DNA of 64,000 nt from Prosapia bicincta (GCA_036971475.1 JBAIZL010000006.1:87781546-87845545); one strand, 5' to 3'. Shown: positions 53,805 to 64,000, counted from the stretch's first letter. A program made the numbers and translations. The notes: generated from the letters alone by a model not told the origin.

Positions 53805-54251
53805 AAGGTTAAAGAAATGTTAGATGATTAAGTAGAGTATCAAAGATATAAAAATGTTTACAAACTGTGCTGTATCGTTGCTTAATTCCAAAATGAATAC
53901 AAACCGAAGTTTTTTACTAACTTGCAACAAAACAATGATTATATTTATTTAAACAAATTTCTTACACACCTAAACCAAAATAGTCAGTTAGCCATAATAT
54001 GCCTTCAAATGAACTCATTCCCTGGGAACGGATACCCAAAGGGTTAAATCTCAGCAAGATTGGTTTTTAAATAAAGTCCAGTGACTGGTTTTCTGGCAGA
54101 GTTTGGCGAGCATTGCACAAGGTTCTGGACGTTGGCCGAACCGGCTCTTTTCAAAATGTTTAACTAGCAACGGATACAAGGGATGGCGGCGGCGTTTCGC
54201 AAAAGGGGTAAGGCCTTCAGTCGTTGGGTCGGTCCGTTGCAGTGTGTGTAA

Positions 54252-54252
<1 letters not shown>
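53801..54252. other. Spacer with GC-richer segment
   Basis: AT-rich to about 54060, then roughly 180 bp of higher GC (54060-54245) ending in cagtgtgtgtaag before the TA tract. ORFs here run into the TA repeat and are not credible. Confidence 0.5.

Positions 54253-54299
<47 letters not shown>
54253..54299. repeat. (TA)n microsatellite at the start of a 430-bp repeat unit
   Basis: About 23 TA units. The same position in neighbouring units (cagtgtatatat... at about 55588-55614) also holds a TA tract, so the family carries an expandable TA/TG seed. Confidence 0.95.
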
Positions 54300-54302
<3 letters not shown>

Positions 54303-55753
54303 TGATGAGGTGTAAATGAAAGAGCGAGCATACACCAGTATATAGGCACCATTAATAAATAATGAATGTATCTATATTGCCTATTTTACGCCTTTATCAA
54401 ATATTCAAGAGATTTTTCTATTGAATACTTGTCGCAAACCTTGTTTCTATAAAAACGTTTTTGAGTCTCTTGTACTAAACTTATGGCTACTATAGCTTAC
54501 ATTTAAAATATAAAATGCTTAAGTACGTAAACGACATTCCTTTTAGTTTCCTATATATGTATAACATATATATATAAACATTGGGGAAGTATTTTTTTAA
54601 ATTCTTAAATCTATATAGTTTAAAATCAATATTATTTTCAAAGACTAATAAAGATTAAATTTTGTTGGCTAGATTTGTTGTACCAGCCCTTTACATGAAG
54701 TGTATGTATACGTGCGTGATAAGATGTAAAAGAATGAGCGGGCATATACTAGTATACACGCACCATTAATAAATAACGAATGTATCTATATTGCCTATTC
54801 TACGCCGTTACAAAATATTTAAGAGATATTTCTATTGACTACTTGTCGCAAACATTGTTTCCTTAAAACGCTTTTGAGGCAATTGTACTAAACGTATGGT
54901 TACTATAATTTACATTTAAAAAATGTAATGTTCAAGTACGTAAATGAGATTCCTTTCAGTAACCTATATATGTATTTATATATGCATTTACAAAAACATT
55001 ATGGTAGTAATTTTTTTAATCCTTTAATCATCATAGATTTAATTCAATAATATTCTCAAAAACTAATAAATCCTAAATTTTATAATTTTGAACATAGATT
55101 TGTTGTACCACCAAAACCCATGGTATATACACAATGGTAAACCATGTAGTGTATGTATATATGTGTGATAAAGTGTAAATGAATGAACGGGCAATAAGTG
55201 TATACCGGCCCCATTATTAAATAACGAATGTATCTATATTGCCTATTCTACGCCTTTACAAAATCTTCAAGAGATTTTTCTAATAAATACTTGTCGCAAA
55301 TTTTGTTTCATTACAAACGTTTTTGAGTCTATTACACTAAACGTAAGGTTACAATAATTTACATTTAAAATATGAAATGTTCAAGTACATAAACGAGATT
55401 CCTTTCGTTACCTCTATACGTATTTATATATGTAATTGTATATGCATTTACAAAAACATTAGAGTAGTAATTCTTTTTATTCTTTATTCATCAAAGATTT
55501 AATTCAATAATATTTTGAAAGACTAATAAACGCTAAATTTTATAATTTTGTTTGTAGTTAGACTTTTTATACCACCCCTTACCATGCAGTGTATATATAT
55601 ATATATATATATATGCTTGATATGGTGTAAATGAATGAGGGAGTATATAGGCACTATTGATAACGAATGTATCTATATTGCCTATTCTACGCCTTTATAA
55701 AATCTTCAACAGACTTTTCTATTTAATACTTGTCGCAAACCTTGTTTCCTTAA

Positions 55754-56990
55754 CCCTACAACTGGCAGTCAAAAATCCTGTAGTGGCGCGGTGTTTCTAC
55801 CCCACCGTAGAGGTTTTTTTTAAAAATACGTCAAAATAAAGTTAATTAATTATAGTGATGTATAATATATCAAATTAATCACAAAAATGCACAGAATAAA
55901 ACTATCATAAGGAAATATGTGACTCAACATTTTATTTCCATGGTTACAGCTCCAGAAAAAAAATTCATATTTTGAAAGCACACATTTTAGTTTTTGACAT
56001 TTTATCACTAAGAATCACAAAAGAATACTCACAACTTAACATATACAAAATAAAGCTAACTTTATGTAGAAAAAACGGTTCCCGTCATATGTACACTTAT
56101 TTCTAACGGGTAAAAAGTTATATTCACAAACATATATCCAAAACAACACCGAAAAAACGGTCAGTTTAGTCGGATTCCTCGGATTCAGAGACTTTCCTTT
56201 TTTTACAGACTTAGTAGGCCTGTAAAAGTGCTTCAGTGTTTTGTAACAAATTGGGTGTATGCCTACATTGCATCCAGGGCACCAGTATACACTTTGACCC
56301 TCTTTACATCTTTTCTATCTACACAAATTACACAAACACGGTATTTGCGTACGGGTAAGTGCTCCAAGAAATGTTCCCTATTACTAGTATTTTTTGGTAC
56401 TTACAGACAAATGATAGATGGACTTGTCACTATTGTCTACCCCTCCCATATTGTGATTATATCTGTCAATCATGATTTGTTTCACTGCCTGAAGACCATG
56501 CTTGCTTCTTATCATCATCTTATCCTCAGCATGACAACCGGTACTAATCAAGTAAACTGGTTTACAGCTTCCCTTCTGTTTATATTTGACCAATAAAACT
56601 TTGCCTCTGTTAGGCCTATACCGGTAATAAACACTTTTTTCGATTCCTAAATTCACATTCTTTACATTTACAGGCATATCTTTAGTATTTTAATTGACAA
56701 TTCCTGTCAAAAAAGTATTTCTTGAATCTAGTTTTTGGGCAAAAGGGAGTTTTGTATACCAGTTATCAGTAAAAACATGGTATCCCTTATCAAGAAGTTG
56801 ACAAATTTGCAACTCATTGACAACAACTTTTTGTGTAAAAGGATCATCTCCATTAGCCAAAAAATCTTTCCCACTGTATAGGGAAACATTTAGTATATAA
56901 CTAGAGTCACTATCACATGTCTCAAATTTTTTTATACCGAATATGCAGTGTTTTTTCTTAGGTAGGTACTGTATAAATTTGTAGCGGTTC
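55754..56990 (-). mobile_element. Half piggyBac element flanked by TTAA
   Basis: TTAA sits at both junctions (55750-55753 and 56991-56994), and the interrupted 430-bp repeat resumes exactly at the second TTAA. The left end begins CCCTACAACTGG, a plausible piggyBac terminal inverted repeat (the family starts CCC/CCY next to TTAA). No matching inverted repeat is found at the right. Instead the right junction falls inside transposase coding sequence. The element therefore lacks its transposase 5' half, promoter and one terminus. piggyBac elements insert at TTAA and duplicate it. Confidence 0.88.
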
Positions 56991-56993
56991 TTA
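56040..56993 (-). pseudogene. piggyBac transposase, N-terminally truncated pseudogene
   Basis: Minus-strand reading from the right TTAA gives the C-terminal half of a piggyBac-family (DDE_Tnp_1_7) transposase. In order: RYKFIQYLPKKK at the edge of the catalytic core, FTDNWYT with the second catalytic Asp (about 56757-56776), an in-frame TAA stop at 56690-56692, then the part that appears as a 97-codon ORF (56384-56677) with NHNMGGVDNSD containing the third catalytic Asp (about 56435-56437) and STKKY. After a stop at 56384 and a frame change, a cysteine-rich C-terminal domain is readable (WCPGCNVGIHPICY, about 56225-56312). The first catalytic Asp and everything before it are missing. With one stop, a frameshift and the missing N-terminus, it cannot make an active enzyme. 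Confidence 0.9.
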
Positions 56994-57100
56994 AGCGTTT
57001 ATAAGTCTATTGTACTAAACCTAAGGTTACTATAGTTTACATTAAAATATGAGAAGTTAAAGTATGTAAACAAGATTCCTTTTGCTAATGTCTATAATTG

Positions 57101-57769
57101 GTAATTCTGAATCACGCTTCAAGTTTAATTTCGGTTGTGTTAATATTTCATTCAAAATATTGATGTAGCAAGTTTAATTCCATTGCAAACTTTGAACAAA
57201 CAACTACATGAAAGAAATAGTAAACTAAATTCAATAAATACATTGTTCTTGGAGAAAATATATGCCACAGATGAATTGGTTTTCTAGGGAAAGCGTTTGT
57301 TACGGTTGGCGTTTACAAATTCACTGACAATTTAATATAAGAAATTTTCTTTGGATAAAAAAAATTATCAAAATTTCAATCATAGCTTTGGGTTGGGACA
57401 ACAGTGTGCGCGACCGTGCATAATAAATACGGAATCAATACACACTTGCTACTGTACAACACAAAAGGGCTGTTTGCTATATTGTAGCAATGCCTCAAAG
57501 CGGAAACCGTTCAAGTCGATTGTGTTTGTCAATTTAAAACTTTATAGTGACACAGGGAGTAATGACAAAGATTAAATACATTTTATCATATCTAGCATAG
57601 ACATAGTTTTTGAAATGTAACAGCTATTAGAGTTTATGTTAATATAAGTTTTCAACTATAAACAACCACGGCGACATGATTGCTTTTATTGGTTTTACCA
57701 CAACATTACAAAATTAAAATATTGAAAGCTATAGCAAAAATACCTACCATAGTTGTCATTAAAGTACCT
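57101..57769. other. AT-rich spacer, no gene recognised
   Basis: Contains only a 74-codon ORF (57351-57575) without recognisable motifs. No repeat family identified. Confidence 0.6.
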
Positions 57770-57949
57770 CAGCTTTGCTTAGCTTAACTCAGCTTTTCCT
57801 AGCTTGAATCAGCTTTGACTAGCTTAACTCAGCTTTGCCTAGCAAAATTCAGTTTTGCCCAACTTAGCTCAGCTTTGCCTAACTCAACTCAGCTTTGCCT
57901 AGCAAAATTCAGTTTTGCCTCACTTATCTCAGATATAACCAAGCTTATG
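57770..57949. repeat. 20-bp minisatellite, 8-9 copies
   Basis: Units start cagctttg and recur every 20 bp from 57770 through 57929, with a decayed ninth unit. Variants alternate: units 4 and 7 end agcaaaatt and units 5 and 8 begin cagttttgcc, giving a 60-bp higher-order step. Confidence 0.93.
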
Positions 57950-59045
57950 TTGGGATTGTAGATTAGTTTAGGTTAATGAAAAAGACTTTGAATAATTGTC
58001 AGGTTTCGAAACAACGTATGCAAAAATGTAATAAAATAAAGATACAAACTGATTCCAGTATAACTTTAAGGGTTTAACGAATCTAAACAATTTCGAATTA
58101 CACATAGCTTTAACACGATATTAAACATCTCTAGCAATCAAAACGTTTCTTAAGTGCAATAAATCTATTCCATCAGTCCTTTACTCGCAGGACAGCCTCC
58201 AAATACATGTGTTACACGTTAGCTCCTTAAGAGATGTTATCCTGCGATCTTGTCCATGTGTTATGTAACATCCATTCACCTATGACCTCTCATTATTTTA
58301 ACCCTAGGAGGGTTAATAAATATCAATCTGCTATTTTACCTAAAATATTAAAACGCAAAAGATGGTCTGATAGTTTCTAAACGTAGATTACAATATTTTC
58401 AGGAAAACATGTTCTCTGCTAGATGTATACAAATGTATTGGCTAAGAGATTTTTTTTCCAAAGTACTGCTATATACAAGTATTACCGCTTCGCTTTTTCG
58501 GAAACTCCTAATTTACTTTTGTTGTTAAATAGAAAGCTAGGAACTATATTCAACATTGAGTTGGGAAACGCTGTGTGTTGTATTGGCTGACGCACGAATA
58601 ACGAAAGCATCCCGTTTATCCAGCTTAAATAATCGTTAAGAAAGTATTTAGGAAATGTTAGTGTTGATACTGTTTAACGTTTCTATCGCTTTAGCTACTA
58701 ACCTTCTTGCCAGACGGGGATTGTAGCATATTAAATATTTCCGAAATATTTTTAAAATGTAAAACATATATACAGAAATACTGCTTACATGGCATTACAG
58801 TAATCCTACACATGCCGGATTACTTCCTTTGGTAAAGTAAGGGTAAAGTATGTGTCCTCATTTCCCTGGAAAATACTTGAGTTTAGGTAACTACGTATTA
58901 CGAATTGTTTTAGGAAGCAGATATTCAACTTAGGAATTTCAACTTCTCAGAAATTGGAAGAGAAAACATTCAATATCTCTTCAAATACGCCAGAACTGTT
59001 TCGCCGAACGCACTTCATCTTCCAGTGTAAAAGTAACCATCGACC
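57950..59045. other. AT-rich spacer with one inverted repeat
   Basis: An 8-bp inverted repeat, TCGCAGGA / TCCTGCGA, lies around 58185-58245 and is flanked inside by two tgtgttac/tgtgttatg direct repeats. No gene recognised. Confidence 0.5.
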
Positions 59046-59755
59046 AATGTCTGTGAATGAAGGAGAAAGTGCCCAGATATAACTGCATCCCAGCTCTACT
59101 CACTTAGTTACATCTAACACGCTTCTTGTTGCAGGCTAATGTACTCATCAGAAAATGTCTGTGAATGGAGGAGGAACTGCCCAGCTACAGCTGCATCCCA
59201 GCTTACTCATTTAGTTACATCTAACTCGCTTCTTGTTGCAGGCTAATGTACTCATCAGCGAATGTCTGTGAATGGAGGAGGAACTGCCCAGCTACAGCTG
59301 CATCCCAGTTTTACTCACTTAGTTACATCTACCCCGCTTCTTGTACCAGGCTAATGTAACCACCAGCCAATGTCTGTGAATGGCAAAGGAAGCGGCCAGC
59401 TATAGATGCATCCCAGCTTTACTAACTTAGTGACATTCAACCCGCTTCTTGTTGCAGGCTAATGTAGTCATCAGCCAATGTCTGTGAATGGCGAAGGAAG
59501 CGGCCAGCTACAGTTGCATCCCAGCTCTACTCACTCAGTTACATCTAACTCGCTTCTTGTTGCAGGCTAATGTAGTCATCAGTCAATGTTTGTGAATGAA
59601 GGAGGAAGTGGCCAGCTACAGCTGCATCCCAGCTCTACTCACTTCGTTACATCTAACCCGCTTCTTGTTGCAGGCTAATGTAACCACCAGCCAATGTCTG
59701 TGAATGGCGGAAGAAGCGGCCAGCTACAGCTGGATCCCAGCTCTACTCACTTGGT
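59046..59755 (+). repeat. 108-bp tandem repeat, 7 units, running into a candidate exon
   Basis: The landmark aatgtctgtgaatg starts at 59046, 59154, 59261, 59369, 59477, 59585 (aatgtttg) and 59693. Spacing is 108 bp except one 107-bp unit. 108 is a multiple of three. Each unit offers ATG followed by a reading M(S/F)VN..., then QLQLHPS in most units, and usually a TAA in ggctaatg. Units also contain cttcttgttgcag, which resembles a splice acceptor. The last unit departs from the others after cacttgg (about 59752) and continues into GC-rich sequence. Confidence 0.93.
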
Positions 59756-59845
59756 ATCAAGACGTCACAGTAGCGCTAGCAACAGTCTTGCGTCTGCCAG
59801 TAGCCTTCACTATGCCGCGGATTGGATCCGAGCCACCAATGACAG
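59694..59845 (+). CDS. Candidate first coding exon of an unknown gene (partial)
   Basis: I do not recognise the product. Open reading from ATG at 59694, inside the last 108-bp unit, runs 50 codons plus 2 nt to a good splice donor (gacag/gtatgc, intron from 59846). The peptide starts MSVNGGRSGQLQLDPSSTHL, continues with a Ser/Ala-rich stretch and ends HYAADWIRATND. In support: the segment is GC-richer than its AT-rich surroundings, the frame stays open through the unique part, and a canonical GT donor follows. Against: a second frame from ATG at 59704 is also open past the donor, no homology can be checked here, and 50 codons can be open by chance. The exon end is in phase 2. Confidence 0.3.
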
Positions 59846-60731
59846 GTATGCTTCTATTCAGCCATTTTTGTAATTTAAATACTTTATTTATAAAATTTTG
59901 TATTATTTAGGGTAATTTACTAAGAAACGTAGACAAGCTTAGACGTCCCTAAAGCATCACTATTCTTTTAACTACGAGTGCAGGTAATGTCGTACGAGAT
60001 ACATAACTTTCTCACGTTAGACATCAGAGCAGAATTTATTTTAAGTAGGCCTACGTGTACGATGTATATAATGTAGTGTGGAAATGTATTTACTAGTATA
60101 CAAGTTTATTAGAGAATAAATTAGAATTACATTCTTATTATATAGGCTAAAATTTTATTTTAATGTGATTACAATTCCTTCTTCAAAAACCAAAAATGGG
60201 ACAATTTGGTATGAATGTAAACTACACATCATACTAAAACTGAAATTAACATTGATTTTACTAAAAGAAAATTGATTTTAATGCTAAAAATTATAACTAA
60301 ACCTATTATATTCAGTGCATTACTAGCAGATTCCTCTTCATAAATTTACTATAATTCTTCAGTCAGAACCATTTACATAGAAATTAAATTTTAAAATGTA
60401 AATAAATCTTGAGATAGGAAGCAACAATACTTACACAATTATGGTATCGTATTAGCTGGTTAGTAATATCATGATCCTTTCCAGTAATATATAAAACACA
60501 AATCACAAATATTTTTAAAAAACGTAGTTAGCATTGTATTAACTAAACGTTATAGGCAAATACATTTGTCTGTTTAGGTTGATTATTATTATTAAAAACT
60601 TTCAAAATTTTCCCTTGTAGGGTTTTTTGCTGTGAAACCTGTCCACATACATTTCTCAGTAACCCGAGTTCCTATGAGAGGTTCTGTGTTCCAAAGCGCC
60701 CCATAACCGCTACAGAGACATAGGGTATACT
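59846..60731. other. AT-rich sequence, no gene recognised (possible intron)
   Basis: Strongly AT-rich with no repeats or ORFs of interest. If the upstream exon is real, this would be the start of its intron. Confidence 0.5.
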
Positions 60732-60733
60732 AT

Positions 60734-60789
<56 letters not shown>

Positions 60790-60840
60790 GTTGGTGAATG
60801 GGTATGTTGTTTGTTTGTGTGTGGGGGGGAGTAGGTGGGT

Positions 60841-60878
<38 letters not shown>

Positions 60879-60943
60879 ATGTGTGTGTGTTTAGGTGGGT
60901 GCACGTGTTTGTGTGTGTTTATGTGTGTGTGTGTGTGTGTGTT

Positions 60944-60984
<41 letters not shown>

Positions 60985-61149
60985 CTGTGCGTCTGTCTGT
61001 CTGTGTTGACACGTACTTCGCACTCTAGCTGATCTTAGGGTTCCCCTTGACAATGCTAGTTGAGGGTCTAGCGAATGTGATTTTATCCTCTATGCCAGAC
61101 AAAATGAGCAGATGTACTCCGGCTATTGACAACTATTCATCAGAGGGTG

Positions 61150-61237
<88 letters not shown>

Positions 61238-61402
61238 CTGTGCGTCTGTCTGTCTGTGTTGACACGTACTTCGCACTCTAGCTGATCTTAGGGTTCCCCT
61301 TGACAATGCTAGTTGAGGGTCTAGCGAATGTGATTTTATCCTCTATGCCAGACAAAATGAGCAGATGTACTCCGGCTATTAACAACTATTCATCAGAGGG
61401 TG

Positions 61403-61448
<46 letters not shown>
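60732..61448. repeat. TG-rich microsatellite cluster with a 253-bp tandem duplication
   Basis: Several (TG)n tracts (about 60740-60780, 60846-60875, 60920-60980, 61151-61195, 61200-61232, 61403-61448) alternate with gtttatg and ggtgggtgcacg. A unit beginning gtttatg at 60941 recurs at 61194, offset 253 bp. The two copies share the unique 170-bp segment from gacacgtacttcgc (61008, 61261) and differ there by one visible base (61128 g, 61381 a). ORFs across the tract are dinucleotide artefacts. Confidence 0.95.
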
Positions 61449-61449
<1 letters not shown>

Positions 61450-61507
61450 TGACTGTATTGGATCGAATTTTTCAACTTAGTTGTAAGTTAGAGTTTGTAG
61501 TAGCAAC

Positions 61508-61550
61508 ACTCACTGATGATGATGACTTTGTCATTGAAACGTGTATGAGT
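61508..61550 (+). ncRNA. Candidate type I hammerhead ribozyme with minimal stem III
   Basis: Seen in order: ACTCA (61508-61512), core CTGATGA (61513-61519), one extra T (61520), stem II GATGAC-ttt-GTCATT (61521-61535, one G-U pair), core GAAA (61536-61539), minimal stem III AC-gt-GT (61539-61544), A at the cleavage position (61545), and TGAGT (61546-61550), which pairs perfectly with ACTCA as stem I. Known: hammerheads with very short stem III occur in Penelope-like elements and retrozymes of animals. The extra T between CTGATGA and stem II departs from the canonical core and may reduce or abolish cleavage. No reverse transcriptase is visible next to it. Confidence 0.4.
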
Positions 61551-63535
61551 TAATAATCAATTTGTGAGTTTTTTGTGTCTTTTATTTGTATTATCAGAGG
61601 TGACGTAAACGTTTTTGAGATAATGCACGATAGAGAAGTATTATAACTTCCGCATACAAGTTAACACGCTTTCCCAACCAGGTTTTAGGATTGTAAAACC
61701 CCTCGCGCGCCCAAGCTCACACTCGCACTCACACCCCTGTGTCTTTATAATACATATTGTGAGTAAAACAAAATTTCAGTAAAAATTACAAATTTATCTC
61801 AAAGAAATTGAACATTTCATAAAAAGTTTGGAGTTTTTATCTAATTTTTACAGAAACTATTGTATTTTCGTATAGTTGACAATACTGTATAAATTGAAAT
61901 TTACAAACAATTTTTATTTAGTGGGCTATAAGATCGTACAAACCCATTTGCTGATTTTAATAAAGATGCATCTATCACACAGTTTCTCACAGCTATTCAA
62001 CTTACATTAAACTAATGTAGATAAACTCGCCTTGTTCTGTGAACTTTTTTCATTGTAATTCTTCTACGAATATTGAATAAATCTAAATATTGACTCTTCA
62101 ACTGTTATCAATTGTTAAATGCTTGGAATACTTTGTAATAATTTTTGAGTTACGAAGTTTTATTTTGTTGCTATTTTCGTTTATATTTCCTTACAGCATC
62201 CACGTATCTACACACACATACATGTATAATACGTTGACACCAATTATTTAAATTATTTTGTGAATTTGTTTTGGTAGTGTATATGCTGGAACATTCTGGC
62301 AGTTTACAATTAGTTCGGAGGTTAATTTTGTAAGCTAGTTTTGTATCATGTGAATTCTACATGTTTTTATGTTAAGTTTAAAGTTGTTATTACATTCTTG
62401 ATCTATTGTGTCTTGGATTTGTGACTTTTTATGATGCTTTTAGTGTTCAGTGATGTAATCAGAATTTCTTTTACATTTAGTGCGTCGGTACTTTAATTTT
62501 GATTTTATCGACTTTGAAACATTTTATGTGATGGCGTCTGATTTCATTGTTTCTGTTAAGTTTGTTTTGTGTTGTAATTATTTTGTTGGTGTTGAACTAT
62601 AGGGTTCCATATGCATGAGCATAACAGTTGATTGATTTACAACTTTTCTATGGTAAATATCTGCGGTTCCATCGCGGATAACACCTCAACGTTGCTACCT
62701 AGCCTACAACAAATAACAACATTACATCCTTCTGTCTTTGCTAGTGAATTAAAAGGAACTGACTCTGATACTTGAAGGCATCAGACGCAAAGAGGTGACT
62801 TCTTTATGAAATACGCAACATTTTTGTGCCCAACAAATTTATATAAATCTTGGTACATACGTAAAATAATACAACAAGGATTATTAATAGCTTTACATTA
62901 AATAACTACCTTTACCAGTGCAAATATAATTCCATTACTTTTATATAATCATCAATTTTCTTCTTCTCTTTAGAAAAAAATAAATAAATAATAAATGCAC
63001 TCTGCTAGAACTTGCAAACTGGAACTATTGAATATTTGCGGAGGGCAGAGCATTTCCATGGAAACGCGATGTGCGGAGATGTTTACTCGAGAGTGTGATT
63101 CAATTATTTTGTCAACACGGTTCTAGACCGCATTTCTGAGGGCAAAATTTCCCGCTTAATTGCTTCACATTAAACCGGCTACAAAATGATAAACTAATCA
63201 TTCAACGTTTAATCCTGCAAAATTTGTCAACTGGAATTAGTGAAGACCTTGAAACGATATTTCTCCTGGCGGTGTCTCTACTGCCCGGACACAGATCCCC
63301 TGGAATTTCTTTAACAATTTGTTCTATTTAGGTATAAGACCGCTTCACAGTCTTTCGACCTTCTGTTATTTAAACGCAACCCGCTTAATACATGATTGAA
63401 TAATTCGATGAGTTTAAATTAAATCTGTCCGATATGACGTAACCTCCTACAAAAGGGGATATATTATCCATCATGTGGTCAGCGTTGAGTAACTGCTGGC
63501 TGAGCAGTGTTACAAAGGGGTTTTTACCCTTACAG
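61551..63535. other. AT-rich sequence, no gene recognised
   Basis: T-rich segments, and the 12-bp palindrome TTTCCATGGAAA at 63053-63064. No long ORF or repeat family seen. Confidence 0.5.
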
Positions 63536-63604
63536 ATGCCTTAAAGAGGTTGAAAGAGAAAGAATAATTAGGCAGACCAAAGAGGGACATCATCGCACGG
63601 TTGG
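63536..63604 (+). CDS. Candidate internal exon of an unknown gene
   Basis: A 69-bp segment between a pyrimidine-rich acceptor (tttttacccttacag, ending 63535) and a strong donor (ttgg/gtaagg, intron from 63605). Only one of three frames is open. It gives a charged peptide beginning CLKEVERERIIRQTKEG after one leading nucleotide. That phase fits the phase-2 end of the candidate exon at 59694-59845. Product unknown. Short segments between splice-like sites arise by chance often, so this is weak. Confidence 0.2.
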
Positions 63605-64000
63605 GTAAGGTCTCTATACTTGTTAATTGCGGCGATTGTCTCCCAATTTATACTTATTGCTTTTATCTTTTTTCCAGGTTTGTGCCTGATTTAACATCTC
63701 TAAACTGATTTCCTGTGTTTAGAAGCTAGCGAAGAATAGGTTCTACGGAAAAATATAAGGAATCTAATTTTTATTCAAAAACAAGAAATAAAGCCACAAC
63801 ATATGAAAATGTGAAAAACTGGAATATTCCAAACCCAGGCCATATACAGAACTTATAGAGAAAAGAGGTCAAAGATGTGAGGGACTAGTGTTCCATCCTT
63901 ATGAATTGTGTTTGCTGCTGTTGTTTGGAACTTATGAAATTAAATAATAATATTATTGATATTTTAGTAAATATTAGTGGGCGATCCTTCAAAATTTAAA
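63605..64000. other. AT-rich sequence, no gene recognised
   Basis: No ORF, repeat or motif I can support. Confidence 0.5.

Larger units (their letters stand above)
54300..57100. repeat. Tandem cluster of the ~430-bp repeat family (four units, last one split)
   Basis: Units begin at about 54253/54300, 54671, 55096 and 55561. The landmark gcctatt falls at 54379, 54793, 55241 and 55680, giving spacings of 414, 448 and 439 bp. Each unit runs agatttgttgtacca, (TA)n, aggtgtaaatgaatgag, cgaatgtatctatattgcc, tacttgtcgcaaac, gtactaaacgta, acgagattcc, attcaataat and gactaataaa. The fourth unit is interrupted at its tttccttaa by piggyBac sequence (55754-56990) and resumes at ttaagcgttt (56991), ending near 57100. 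No protein is encoded. The class of the parent element is not known to me. Confidence 0.88.

Noticed and set aside
56228..56596. 122-residue plus-strand ORF
   Set aside because: Antisense to the piggyBac transposase remnant, whose minus-strand frame carries the diagnostic motifs.

Overview
The window looks like heterochromatin-like or repeat-rich DNA from an animal nuclear genome, most likely an arthropod or insect. The pointers are long AT-rich spacers, many (TG)n and (TA)n microsatellites, a piggyBac remnant, a Polinton/Maverick-type element with long inverted repeats, and a 38-kb satellite array. No conserved host gene is recognisable, so the taxonomic call is an inference with low confidence. 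No rRNA, tRNA or CRISPR array was seen, and nothing is organised like a bacterial operon.

Layout. (1) 1-38001: one uninterrupted head-to-tail array of a 121-bp, about 24% GC satellite. It has 314 monomers and only one net length change, and it is organised in nested higher-order repeats, including a 40-monomer (4,840-bp) tandem duplication. (2) 38002-39850: AT-rich spacer. (3) 39851-43376: 75 copies of an unrelated 47-bp, about 55% GC minisatellite, also with higher-order structure. (4) 43377-48573: AT-rich DNA with a long (GT)n tract, one copy (A) of a diverged segmental repeat, and scattered copies of a roughly 430-bp repeat family. (5) 48574-52065: a 3.49-kb non-autonomous element with roughly 0.9-kb terminal inverted repeats, AGT...ACT ends and a 6-bp target duplication. 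It sits in the second copy (B) of the segmental repeat, and copy A shows the empty site. (6) 53660-57100: microsatellites and a tandem cluster of the 430-bp family. The last unit is split by half of a piggyBac element whose two ends both abut TTAA. (7) 57101-64000: AT-rich DNA with a 20-bp minisatellite, a 108-bp tandem repeat that runs into a candidate coding exon (59694-59845, GT donor), a TG-rich cluster with a 253-bp duplication, a hammerhead-ribozyme-like motif (61508-61550) and a second candidate exon (63536-63604).

The most notable items are the satellite's higher-order architecture and its repeated GATA/octamer motifs, the Polinton-like inverted-repeat element with its paralogous empty site, the half-piggyBac bounded by TTAA, the hammerhead candidate, and the possible exon whose 5' end appears to have been amplified as a 108-bp array. 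Nearly all short ORFs in the window are uninformative: most lie in microsatellites, in repeats or antisense to the transposase.
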